From Stephanodiscus triporus (taxonomy: Eukaryota; Bacillariophyta; Thalassiosirophyceae; Thalassiosirales; Thalassiosiraceae), in NCBI GenBank assembly GCA_036939755.1, contig JALLAZ010000544.1:1-14174 (forward strand): a DNA stretch of 14,174 bases, read 5' to 3'. Both the position numbers and the translations under genes were made by a program. The notes under the pieces are model-generated. The model was not told where the DNA came from. It saw only the letters and a program-made list of their open reading frames with translations, and ran no database searches. Shown in pieces: positions 1 through 7,989 of this stretch (position 1 is the first letter of the stretch; each line of letters starts with the position of its first letter).

Positions 1-318
1 GTTGATCGTGGTTTACTTAGGAGAAAGCACCTTTACTTAACAGAATTTCATTTTTTGTTTCAAAATACTTAAACGAAATTCTAATTTAGATTTTAAATTT
101 TCTTCAGTAAAATCACTCTCATTAAAAAATCGATGACGATGACCCAAGACAAGAATTCAACTGCGGGGGACATCGCATCATCCGGTATCCCGTCGCTCCG
201 AGAACGACAAGAAGTACGGCAAGTCCAACACCAACACCAACTCTAAGACGTGCATGACTCCCGCCAACATGTTGGCAACTAGCGGACCAATGATCACAAC
301 TCTGTTGCTTATTACACG
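1..318. promoter_or_regulatory. Upstream region of the TPR/armadillo gene
   Basis: The first 130 bases are AT-rich and show no coding potential. They probably hold the promoter and 5' leader of the gene starting at 319. The remainder carries a short upstream ORF (133-246) described separately. I see no tRNA or other RNA gene here. No transcription start can be placed from sequence alone. Confidence 0.4.
133..246 (+). other. Short upstream ORF (37 codons) before the TPR/armadillo gene
   Basis: An ATG at 133 opens 37 codons ending in TAA at 244-246, 72 bases before the ATG at 319 and in the same frame as it. The peptide starts MTMTQDKNSTAGDIASSG and becomes Gln/His-rich at its end. It could be a translated uORF that dampens translation of the downstream gene. 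It could also be the remnant of a longer N-terminus, since the +1 frame over 190-300 also stays open for a while. No homology is recognised. Confidence 0.3.
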
Positions 319-2044
319 ATGGCCACCTCCGCGCTCCTCGCCGAAGGTGACTCCCTTTATAAAGCCGGCGACTATGAGGGGAGCATCGAGAATTACACCG
401 CCGCAATTTGCTTGAACCGCCGCAGTTTGCAAATGGACAACCGTCGTGTTAATGCCACGATGAATGGCGGCGACGAAGCGATCGATGATGACCCTGACAC
501 CACTGAAACCAAGGTAATACACTTTCGATCCCTCTCCCGCCGTTCGGCGTCCTACCTCGCCCTATCGAAGTACAAGCAAGCGTACGCCGACTCCCGCGCA
601 GCCCTGGCACTCTACCCCCACTCCGACTATCGCGATGACTTCACCACCTCTGCACCCGGAGTCCTTCCCTTAGAAATTGATCGGGTCCACGATCTCGTGG
701 ACCGCATCTTAGCCGAATTTTTAGGCTTGGATGACCACGCGCATCTCGACAACCTTACAAGATCGAAAGCGATGTTCTTAATAGAGAACCCGCATAAAAC
801 TGTCAAGTTTGTCCCCGGCGGCTGTGAAGTCTCTGAACTGCAACTGGAAAATATGCAAGACGAAACGTCGGTGCTGACACAAGAAACATGCTTCCGAAGC
901 ATCGAATCCGGTTCCACAATGACTAGTAAAAAAACTACTTCGCTATGTTTTAAGTTAGATACCATTGATGAAACATCTACAAGTGAGGGTGTAAGTGAAT
1001 TCTTCAGGACGGTCTGCATTGAAGGACTCGATGATGGGTTAGCCATCGATCTGTTGAGGGAAAAACTAATTGTCGGAAATCACATTGCAAAATCCAAGAT
1101 TCGAGCCAATGCAAAATCCATGCGCAATGACCCAGCCCAGCGTTGCCTAACCAAGCTGTTGATCCTTGCGCGCAAGAGTGATGAAAATAAGTGCATGATG
1201 ATCTCTGGTAAATATTCTGCGTTAGATGCGATCATAGAAGCTGCACGAATGTACCCAGGATCGACCGAAATTCAACAAGAAGTGTGTGGAATACTGTGGT
1301 CCTTGTCAACTAAACTACAAGAGCACATCGCACTGGACAGTGTATGCAGGGCTATATTGGATGCCATGGTAATTCATGTGGAGGTAGATACATTGCAGGT
1401 CAAGGCATTGGGAGCTTTGAAGATACTTTCTTTACATGATGTTGACAAAATGACACTACGGTCGCAAGATGCAATGTGTATGGTTGCAGATGCTATGCTG
1501 AAGCATACATGCATTCCTCCGATACAATCAAAAGGTTGTGTCATCTTGGACAATCTGGCGGTGGGTGAATCAAGTCAATCTGTGTTACCTGTCAGTGAAA
1601 AGGTGGTTGATGCTGTGTTGAAGGGAATGCTCCAACATCCTAGCTCATTAGAAGTCCAAAAGGCAGCGTAAGTTTATTACATGACATTTTTCATTCAGCA
1701 CACATCTCCTTGTCATCTCATCACTCTTCAGTTGCTCCGCGTTAATGAGCCTGGCGTCTTCAGCTGCTAATGTGGCACTCATACGCCGCAACAGTAAGTC
1801 GATTGCGTCGCTAAAGTTAGCCCTCGAGTGGCATGCACGTGATGTTGGGGATATGATTTCTACACTATCGAAGAGTTTGAACATCATTGATGTTTCGACC
1901 AGCAATTTTCCCAGCCGGGTAAATTTCGACCAATATGATAACCGACACAACACTAGTAGACTTGGACTAGCTAAATTGGCTCCTCGACTTGGACTTCGAA
2001 ACTTCTCGATTGACTTGGACTTGGAAGACGGCGACTTGGGTTGA
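319..2044 (+). CDS. TPR and armadillo/HEAT-like repeat protein (two exons)
   Basis: I read two exons, 319-1667 and 1732-2044, giving 553 residues. The N-terminus has a clear TPR helix pair (residues about 3-33, AEGDSLYKAGDYEGSIENY) and a second TPR-like unit at about 70-100. Residues about 272-475 contain armadillo/HEAT-like helices, for example EVCGILWSLST, VKALGALKILSL and KGCVILDNLAVG. Unspliced, the reading frame stops at 1671 in the middle of a repeat. Splicing at GTAAGT restores a good armadillo repeat across the junction (KAACSALMSLASSAANVAL). The architecture resembles large diatom families of repeat proteins that presumably act as protein-binding scaffolds, but no function is known. 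It is cytosolic by appearance, with no signal peptide or membrane segment. The last 30 residues (Leu/Asp/Arg-rich) do not look like armadillo sequence, so the end may be truncated or replaced. Confidence 0.72.
1668..1731 (+). other. Intron of the TPR/armadillo gene (64 nt)
   Basis: The donor is GTAAGT at 1668 and the acceptor ends CTCTTCAG at 1731, after a pyrimidine-rich stretch. The junction codon is GC|T (Ala). Splicing moves the exon 1 frame into the open frame running through 1745-2044 and completes an armadillo repeat. An earlier CAG at about 1697-1699 is a less likely acceptor. Confidence 0.75.
1959..2040 (+). repeat. Short degenerate repeat GACTTGGACT at the 3' end of the TPR/armadillo gene
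   Basis: The decamer GACTTGGACT occurs exactly at 1959, 1986 and 2012. A truncated form, GACTTGGG, follows at 2033. The spacings are 27, 26 and 21 nt. The repeats encode the odd Leu/Asp-rich tail of the protein and end just before the stop codon, so they may be a minisatellite-like insertion that replaced the original C-terminus. Confidence 0.5.
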
Positions 2045-2254
2045 TTATCTCATCGTGTTATATGATTTGATTGGAGGATGTGATGTTCAGATTTTTGGAT
2101 ACGCACTAAAGAGTGTTGTTGATCATGATAGATAAAGGCGACCATGAAGGTGTTTTGGATAACTGAACTTATTATTCACTGTTATCCTCAGAGTACCAAC
2201 CAAACATAGGTATCCAATTATGATCACCAGATATCAGCTATTTTGTGTCTCTCT
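2045..2254. other. Convergent intergenic spacer
   Basis: This 210-base AT-rich gap lies between the stop codons of two convergent genes. It should hold both 3' UTRs and polyadenylation signals. I see no ORF with ATG, no RNA gene and no obvious mobile element. Confidence 0.4.
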
Positions 2255-4681
2255 TTACGGGTCCGATTGCGACATCGAGGGGCGGCTGAAATAAGTGTCG
2301 AGGCTTCCCTGTTCCCTCCTCTTCTGCCCTTTGTCCATACTAGACTTTCCCTTTAAAGCACCCAACTCTTTAGTTAATCTCGTGAGATATTCCTTGGTAC
2401 GTCGCAGATGTGGATACGCAATCACTGCCCGACACTCCTTCTTTAGACCATCGCACAAATCTTCAATATTGGACACTATTTCGTATACTGCATCACTATC
2501 CTCCGTGGCTTTCACAGGCTCGTCTTCGGATTGACTGTCATTTTGATAACGCCAGCATACGCCAGCGCCAACTGTAGCACACTCACCAGCGATTAATACC
2601 GCGGCGAGGAAACGAGAGTGGCTGTGCATCAAGGACTCGGACTGCTCGTCAATCCACAGGAAACCAACCTCTGCCGTAACTAATGCATGCATTGCATGTT
2701 GAAGATCTTTTTCGGCAGGAGGGCATCGTTTTTTCACCTTGTCTTCCCAGTCAATTATCTCCGTCAAGCATTTATGAAGCGCTCTCTCGGAAAACATCAT
2801 TTTCATCACGGAAATATCAATAGAAAAACCAGTATCCAATGAGTAGGAGGACATTCTTTTCACTGCCATCGCCAATGCCAGATCGCCGCGGGCGTCGTCG
2901 CTGTCTGCGGCATCTTCGTCACCTTCTAAAAGGTCACCACACGCATCGACCATGAGATCAGCCGTGTGCTTCATCCATCGTTCCACGTGCTCTCCTGACT
3001 CGAATCGCTTCGATATCTGATATGTCGCAGTCATGATAAGGGAGGTAGTCAGCTTTTGAATCAACGCGAGGAGCGGTTCGCCGCAAGTGCCGTAGTTTTC
3101 ATCGGCCTCGTTGAAACTTGGATCGAGGCCGACTCGTGCGAACGCAACTAGCACCCTCGATGCGTCTTCGCCAAACAATTCACTGTTGTCTTCCTCGGTT
3201 TCACGAATCAATATCAAGTTCCTATCGAATAAGGCCAACCATACCAAGAACATGTTTTTCAATGCGCAGACATCTACGCGCATTGTACGCTCGCCACCGT
3301 TGTTGTCATTGGATACATTGCCATTCTTCTCAACCATGGGCACCGGACCATGTCCGAGCCAGAGTCCAAAATCACTGACCAAACAAGAGACCAAATCATC
3401 CATGCTATAGTTCTTTATAAACGCCATGTCCACGCGAAACGAAGCTGCTCCATCGACTTCCAAATTACGCACATCCATGCGCCGAACGAGAAATTTTCTA
3501 ATCAAATTACAGCAAGTGGTGGGACAGTGCTTACCAACGTCGAAGGAGGAGCATGCCATTTTCCACAACCATACGCAGAACGATTCCGGCAGCGAAATGG
3601 CGAATCTCCCTGAAAGGACGGCATTGTTGAGGAGGAAGTTGTGAATGCAGTCCCACGCACCGTCCTGGGGGCTCTTCGTGATGATCCTGACCAGCGGATC
3701 GACGAACATCTTGCGCAGGACGATATCCGACTTCGTCGCGGGAACGCGATGCGTTTTCCGCAACGACGCGACGATCGACCTCAATTCGTCCGCGGCCTCA
3801 TCGCGCGTTTCGAATGCGCGGGGTCGTCCCCTCCCACTCTCCGCCGGGCGGAGATTGCCGATCGAGGCGGCGGCCGCGGCTCCGGTAGCACGGCCGAGGA
3901 AGAACGTCCTCCGCAATCCCAGGCGACTGCAGGATCCCTGACTCCTGGCCTCCGCCTCCGATCGCATGCGTTCCCTCGTCGCGCCGCACATCCCGTCCCT
4001 CCACTTCCCCCCCTCGTCGTCGGTGACGTCCGACGACTCGTACCCCTCCAGTCCGGAAATCGCGTCGTCGAGCCTCCGACGGGCCGAGTGCGCGTCCGCT
4101 CCGCGCCGTCCCCGAGTCGTCGAGTTCTCCTCGACGAAGGAGTCGATCCTGGCCCAGTATGCCTCCTCCTCGTCCTTGCCGTTCCTCACGGGTTCGGATT
4201 TTAACGCAGTCGCGACTCCGGCGATGGCAGTCGTCGTCGTCGGGGGTCGATCGGTCCCGTTCCCGACCGACGCGGCCGCGACGAGGGGGGCATTGTTCCG
4301 TGCGTTCTCCTTGCCTTCGCCGACGCCGACGGCGATGCCGTCCGCCCTCGCCGCGTCCGCGGACGACGCTTCTTCTTCCCCTCCTCCTCCCCCTCCTCCT
4401 CCTCCTCCTCCCTCCTCACTCCCCTCCTCCCCGATAGTCCCTCCTCCTCCATCTCCTCCCACGGAGGAGACGAGCTGCTGCCGTGTTACGCCGAACAGCT
4501 CGCAATCCACCTCGGCGATCCGACGCTGGACGTCGGTGCGGGCGTCCGACCCGCGTATGCACGTCTCTAGGAAGTCGAGCTTGGTCTTGTCGGCGCGATC
4601 GGTTCGACGATCGCGCTTCTTGAAGACTGGAGACGCGAGGAGCTCTTCATCCGAGGAGGATGCGTCGGACGAGTCGCTCAT
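2255..4681 (-). CDS. Uncharacterised, probably nuclear protein with C-terminal PIP box (possible SMC5/6-loader-like)
   Basis: 808 residues from the ATG at 4681, which sits in a strong context (ACCACCATGAG). An in-frame extension to 4732 begins with TTG and is not expected to be used. Residues 1-310 are low-complexity and charged: acidic N-terminus (MSDSSDASSSDEELL), poly-Gly at about 91-101, and a KEN tripeptide at 124-126. Residues about 313-785 look like a helical folded domain (LPESFCVWLWKMA, LVWLALFDRNL). The C-terminus carries QGSLDTYF at 791-798 (bases 2288-2311), an exact match to the PCNA-interacting consensus QxxLxxYF, next to basic residues. This points to a replication or repair role with PCNA. 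The helical region reminded me of the CANIN domain of SLF2/FAM178 proteins, which load SMC5/6, but that is a weak impression. It shares a divergent promoter with RRP8. Confidence 0.65.
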   Translation of the reverse strand: MSDSSDASSSDEELLASPVFKKRDRRTDRADKTKLDFLETCIRGSDARTDVQRRIAEVDCELFGVTRQQLVSSVGGDGGGGTIGEEGSEEGGGGGGGGGGGEEEASSADAARADGIAVGVGEGKENARNNAPLVAAASVGNGTDRPPTTTTAIAGVATALKSEPVRNGKDEEEAYWARIDSFVEENSTTRGRRGADAHSARRRLDDAISGLEGYESSDVTDDEGGKWRDGMCGATRERMRSEAEARSQGSCSRLGLRRTFFLGRATGAAAAASIGNLRPAESGRGRPRAFETRDEAADELRSIVASLRKTHRVPATKSDIVLRKMFVDPLVRIITKSPQDGAWDCIHNFLLNNAVLSGRFAISLPESFCVWLWKMACSSFDVGKHCPTTCCNLIRKFLVRRMDVRNLEVDGAASFRVDMAFIKNYSMDDLVSCLVSDFGLWLGHGPVPMVEKNGNVSNDNNGGERTMRVDVCALKNMFLVWLALFDRNLILIRETEEDNSELFGEDASRVLVAFARVGLDPSFNEADENYGTCGEPLLALIQKLTTSLIMTATYQISKRFESGEHVERWMKHTADLMVDACGDLLEGDEDAADSDDARGDLALAMAVKRMSSYSLDTGFSIDISVMKMMFSERALHKCLTEIIDWEDKVKKRCPPAEKDLQHAMHALVTAEVGFLWIDEQSESLMHSHSRFLAAVLIAGECATVGAGVCWRYQNDSQSEDEPVKATEDSDAVYEIVSNIEDLCDGLKKECRAVIAYPHLRRTKEYLTRLTKELGALKGKSSMDKGQKRREQGSLDTYFSRPSMSQSDP

Positions 4682-4898
4682 GGTGGTTGGCAAAATGGCG
4701 GGTATGTAATCGTTGCAGTACGTATCTACCAAATTATTTTATCGTACTTTGGGGAGAAAAGAGGGGCACTCCATTTTGGCGCGCCGCCAGTCCAAGAGAG
4801 CACACTTCCGCAAAGCCACCCAAGTTGCTTTTTTTCAATTCTCCGCTTTTTGTGTACTTCGCTGTGCTGTCCGCTGAGGAGAAGGGCAGTGCGAAACG
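4682..4898. promoter_or_regulatory. Bidirectional promoter with E2F-like site
   Basis: Only 217 bases separate the ATGs of the PIP-box gene (-) and RRP8 (+), so both promoters and 5' leaders must lie here. At 4775-4782 there is TTTGGCGC, matching the E2F consensus TTTSSCGC, inside the palindrome GGCGCGCC (4778-4785). E2F sites are typical of S-phase genes, which would suit a PCNA-binding protein. Whether diatom E2F uses this site is inference. No TATA box stands out. Confidence 0.4.
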
Positions 4899-7112
4899 AT
4901 GACGAAGTCAAAGAAGAGGCGCCTCCCCGAATCCTCCGCCGGCGGCACGGGCTCATCGTCCGACGGCGTCGAGGACGACGCGCCGCCGGCGGCGGGCGAC
5001 GATGACGATCGTCGCGACGACGACCGCGTCGCGTGGAGCAAGTCGAAGAAGAAGCGCATGCGCAAGAAGAGGGAGGCCGCGAGGAGGCAGTCCACGGCCG
5101 TCGCGGAGGAGGATGACGGCGGTCGCGGCGGAGGCGGCGACGGAGGAGGTGGGAGGACGAACGGCCACTCGATCGAACGCGACGACGGCCCCCCCGACGA
5201 GAAGGATGACGATGGCGTCATCCGCGACGGAGGGGCGGTCGCGACCGTCGGCATCGGAGGCGAGCCATCCGAATACCGTGGCGAGGCCGTCGACGACGAC
5301 GACGACGGGCGCAACGGGAAGAAGAAACGTCAGCGGAAGGAGAAGGGTCCCTCCTCCTCCTCCAATGATGATGATCCGAAATCGCAGTCGTCCGTCGTCG
5401 CCTCGAAGAGCGGCGGCCGGTCGGCGTCGCCCGACGATGGCGGCGGCGGACCGAAAAAGGAGGGAAAGGCGATGCGATCCGCGCGCGACGACGACGACGA
5501 CGTAACGCGGAGATCGACGACTTCGTCGTCCGGCCCGAATGGCGCCGCGGAGTACGACGATGCCGTGCCGAAGCCGGCATCGAAATCCGGCGACGTGGAA
5601 TCTCCCGAAGGGCGATCGATCGACGTCGATCGAGCGTCCGCGAGGACGGACGTGGTCGGCGGCGATACGAAGACGAAGAAAAAGAAGAAGAAGAAGAAGA
5701 AGAAGAAGAACATCGCTGATGACGACGGCGAGCCGAAAAGGGACGGACAAGACCAAAGTGCGCCATCGTCCACGCGACGCGATTACGACGATGCCTCGCA
5801 GGAGTCGGCCTCGAAATCCGGGAAAGAAGATGTCTTGGAATCTCCCAAAAAGCGATCAAGCGACGTTGATGGAGCGGCCGCGAAGACCGACGAGGTGTGT
5901 GGCAGCGCGAGTAAGAAGAAGAAGAAGAAGAAGAAGACGAAGAAAAACAAGGAGGGCAACGGGTCGTCTTCGCCTCCGAAGACATCGGGACCGAGGGACC
6001 CTACCTCGGTGGAAGGTCGTTGTGACGAGAAGGCCCGGGACGAGGCCCACGACGACAGCAATCTCGGTCGGGGTGAGTCGCCGATCAGCCAAAAGGTGAA
6101 GATCAGCCTTCCCAAGCCGTCTCAGATGTCCACCCTCCAGCGTGACTTCCTCGAACAGCTGACGTCGTCGCGCTTTCGCGAGCTCAACGAGGATCTGTAC
6201 ACCCATCCGTCCGATCAGTCGTTCGAGCGGTTCACGCAACAGCCGGAATTGTTCGACCAGTACCACGTCGGATTCCGAAAGCAGGCGAAGTCCTGGCCGG
6301 TGAATCCCGTCGACGTGATCTACAAGAAGATCGTGGGCGGTTGGACGAGGGATCGGCAGGAGGAGGCAGCGGTCGGCGAAGGAAGGAGGAGCAGCGACGA
6401 GGGGGGCGGCAAACGGGGGGGGAAGAAGACTGTGATCGCCGACTTCGGCTGCGGGGACGCCAAATTGGCCAAAAAACTCCTCGCCCTGCGCGTCGGCAAG
6501 GACGGGAAGAGTCTCGCGCAGGCGTCTGCGAAGGACAAGGAACGACAGTACGCCCCGTGTCCCTTCGAGGTCTTCTCCTTCGATTTGGTCTCGGGGGGCA
6601 ACCCCCTCGTCACTCCCGCCGACATGTCCGACGTTCCGCTCCCCGACGAGGCCGTGGACGTCGCCGTGTACTCCCTGGCGCTGATGGGGACGAACGTCGC
6701 GGACTTCGTCAGGGAGGCGTGGAGGGTCCTGAGGTTCAACGGCGTCCTGAGGGTGGCCGAGGTCCGATCGAGGTTCGAGACTGCCGCCGGCGGTCCCGAC
6801 GAGGAGGACGAGACGGCGACGAATAAACGCGGGAAATCGAACAACGGGAAGTGGCATCAACCATCCAAGTCGGTCGGTCATCGCGCCAGGAGGAACGCGC
6901 CCGACGACAGCGGCGACGGTGCGCCGCCGCGGCATCTCATGCTGCTCGATGAATTCCTCTCGTTGATGGAGCGCTGCGGCTTCCAATGCACGTACATGGA
7001 TCGCTCGAACAAGATGTTCCTCTTCATGGACTTCGTGAAATTGGAAGGGTCGACGGGATTGTCGGATAAGGAGAGGTTTACCGCCAAGGCATGCATTTAT
7101 AAGAAACGATAA
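4899..7112 (+). CDS. RRP8: Ribosomal RNA-processing protein 8 (rRNA m1A methyltransferase)
   Basis: 737 residues. The C-terminal 330 residues (from about 410) are a recognisable Rrp8/nucleomethylin SAM-dependent methyltransferase. It opens with STLQRDFLEQLTSSRFRELN and KQAKSWPVNPVD, followed by motif I IADFGCGDAKLA (513-524), an acidic strand end FSFDLVS (559-565), the family signature SLALMGTN (592-599), and a C-terminal region ending SNKMFLFMDFVKLE. Rrp8 methylates N1 of an adenine in helix 25.1 of the large-subunit rRNA in the nucleolus. Residues 1-400 are disordered, Asp/Ser/Lys-rich and contain two poly-Lys runs, typical of nucleolar localisation. Compared with the compact yeast domain there seem to be two inserts, at about 482-511 and 628-680. 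The start context AACGATGAC is acceptable and no ATG lies close upstream in frame. Confidence 0.93.
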   Translation: MTKSKKRRLPESSAGGTGSSSDGVEDDAPPAAGDDDDRRDDDRVAWSKSKKKRMRKKREAARRQSTAVAEEDDGGRGGGGDGGGGRTNGHSIERDDGPPDEKDDDGVIRDGGAVATVGIGGEPSEYRGEAVDDDDDGRNGKKKRQRKEKGPSSSSNDDDPKSQSSVVASKSGGRSASPDDGGGGPKKEGKAMRSARDDDDDVTRRSTTSSSGPNGAAEYDDAVPKPASKSGDVESPEGRSIDVDRASARTDVVGGDTKTKKKKKKKKKKKNIADDDGEPKRDGQDQSAPSSTRRDYDDASQESASKSGKEDVLESPKKRSSDVDGAAAKTDEVCGSASKKKKKKKKTKKNKEGNGSSSPPKTSGPRDPTSVEGRCDEKARDEAHDDSNLGRGESPISQKVKISLPKPSQMSTLQRDFLEQLTSSRFRELNEDLYTHPSDQSFERFTQQPELFDQYHVGFRKQAKSWPVNPVDVIYKKIVGGWTRDRQEEAAVGEGRRSSDEGGGKRGGKKTVIADFGCGDAKLAKKLLALRVGKDGKSLAQASAKDKERQYAPCPFEVFSFDLVSGGNPLVTPADMSDVPLPDEAVDVAVYSLALMGTNVADFVREAWRVLRFNGVLRVAEVRSRFETAAGGPDEEDETATNKRGKSNNGKWHQPSKSVGHRARRNAPDDSGDGAPPRHLMLLDEFLSLMERCGFQCTYMDRSNKMFLFMDFVKLEGSTGLSDKERFTAKACIYKKR
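5553..5955 (+). repeat. Tandem 231-bp duplication within RRP8 ending in AAG runs
   Basis: The codons for YDDA recur at 5553 and 5784, exactly 231 bases (77 codons) apart. Each copy then reads ASKSG, an ESP/SP segment, RS-DVD, A-KTD or ARTD, and a poly-Lys tract built almost only from AAG (5676-5708 and from about 5914). The copies have diverged, so the duplication is not recent. The AAG tracts are microsatellites that may vary in length. Confidence 0.7.
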
Positions 7113-7347
7113 TGGATGCCAGGCATTTGTTCGAATGCTCGATCATTGTACCTCTATAATGCTACTTACTTAAGGCTAACATACAATGATGTTAATTAGA
7201 ATAATATATTGTCATACTCAAAACATTGCTGGGACAGGTACTACTGCCGCCTCCGGCTCCGAACAGTTAACTATTTAGGCCATGTTGATGTAAGATGCGT
7301 AGGAGTCTGTAGGTTCTAATTGCTTCCAGTTTTGCTTCAACATTATC
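7113..7347. other. Convergent spacer between RRP8 and the LRR gene
   Basis: This 235-base AT-rich spacer holds the 3' ends of two convergent genes. The minus strand could in principle carry lost C-terminal codons of the LRR gene, but I recognise no further leucine-rich repeat in any minus frame here. No RNA gene or mobile element is seen. Confidence 0.35.
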
Positions 7348-7989
7348 CTAATATACACCTAAAGAATATCTGAATGCGCATTGACCGATGGTGGTGACAG
7401 ATGATGGAAACTTGACGCGTGGCAATGACGTACAATACATGAATGCACCACCTCCAATCGTTTGGAGGCCTTCGCTCAATTCAACCTCCTTCAAAGAAGT
7501 GCAACCGCAAAATGCGCCATCGACAATGGTGGTGACGGATGACGGGATCTTGACGCGGGGCAATGAAGTGCACTCCGCGAATGCCCATTCTCCAATCGTT
7601 CGAAGGCCCTTGCTAAGATCAACCTCCTCCAACGAAATGCATCCGTAAAATGCATACCCTCGAATGGCGGTGGCAGACGATGGGATCCCGATTCGGAGCA
7701 ATGAAGAGCAAGACACGAATGCTCTATCCCCAATCGTTACGAGGCCCTCGTTGAGGTCAACCTCCCTCAACGAGGCACAATGCATGAACGCGGCCTCTCC
7801 GATCGATCGAATGCCCACGTGAAGCTCGACCTCTACCAAGTCGTAGCAGCCGCGAAACGCCACGGCGGGAATATGCCTGACAGAGGGATGGACGCGAACT
7901 CGAGTCACACTTTTGGGTAGCACCGCACCGATCGTGTAGAGGAAGAAGGCGTCGGTGGCGGCGGCCACGGCCGCATCGTTATAAAGCAT
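7348..7989 (-). CDS. BspA-like leucine-rich repeat protein, C-terminally truncated
   Basis: 213 residues from ATG at 7989 to TAG at 7348. After about 25 N-terminal residues (FFLYTIGAVLPKSVTRV) there are seven full 23-residue LRR_5/BspA-type repeats and part of an eighth. Two forms alternate: EVDLSKGLRTIGEWAFAECTSLP and RVKIPSSVTTIVDGAFCGCTSLK. The frame breaks off inside the eighth repeat (CAFRYSLGVY, stop). Such proteins are abundant in diatoms and some protists, where their job is unknown; bacterial relatives are surface adhesins. No signal peptide or membrane segment is visible. Because it ends mid-repeat, this may be a truncated gene copy or a pseudogene. A small 3' intron starting at the GTGTAT near 7355 cannot be excluded. 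Confidence 0.6.
   Translation of the reverse strand: MLYNDAAVAAATDAFFLYTIGAVLPKSVTRVRVHPSVRHIPAVAFRGCYDLVEVELHVGIRSIGEAAFMHCASLREVDLNEGLVTIGDRAFVSCSSLLRIGIPSSATAIRGYAFYGCISLEEVDLSKGLRTIGEWAFAECTSLPRVKIPSSVTTIVDGAFCGCTSLKEVELSEGLQTIGGGAFMYCTSLPRVKFPSSVTTIGQCAFRYSLGVY
7388..7801 (-). repeat. 138-bp tandem repeats encoding LRR pairs
   Basis: The motif ATGGTGGTGAC (plus-strand reading) starts at 7388 and 7526, with a diverged form ATGGCGGTGGC at 7664. The period is exactly 138 bases, which is two 23-residue LRRs. High nucleotide identity between neighbouring copies suggests expansion by unequal crossing-over. Confidence 0.75.

Noticed and set aside
3966..4709. 247-codon plus-strand frame rich in Ser and Pro
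   Set aside because: Antisense to the disordered N-terminal half of the PIP-box gene. Its Ser/Pro composition mirrors the Gly/Glu-rich repeats opposite.
4682..4732. 17-codon N-terminal extension of the PIP-box protein
   Set aside because: It begins with TTG. The ATG at 4681 has a near-ideal context.
4953..5985. Three long minus-strand frames with Ser, Arg or Val-rich runs
   Set aside because: Produced by GAC/AAG/GTC triplet repeats in the RRP8 N-terminal region.
5856..6986. 376-codon minus-strand reading frame
   Set aside because: Antisense to RRP8, whose methyltransferase motifs are unambiguous. Its Leu/Arg-rich composition mirrors the Lys/Glu/Asp codons opposite.
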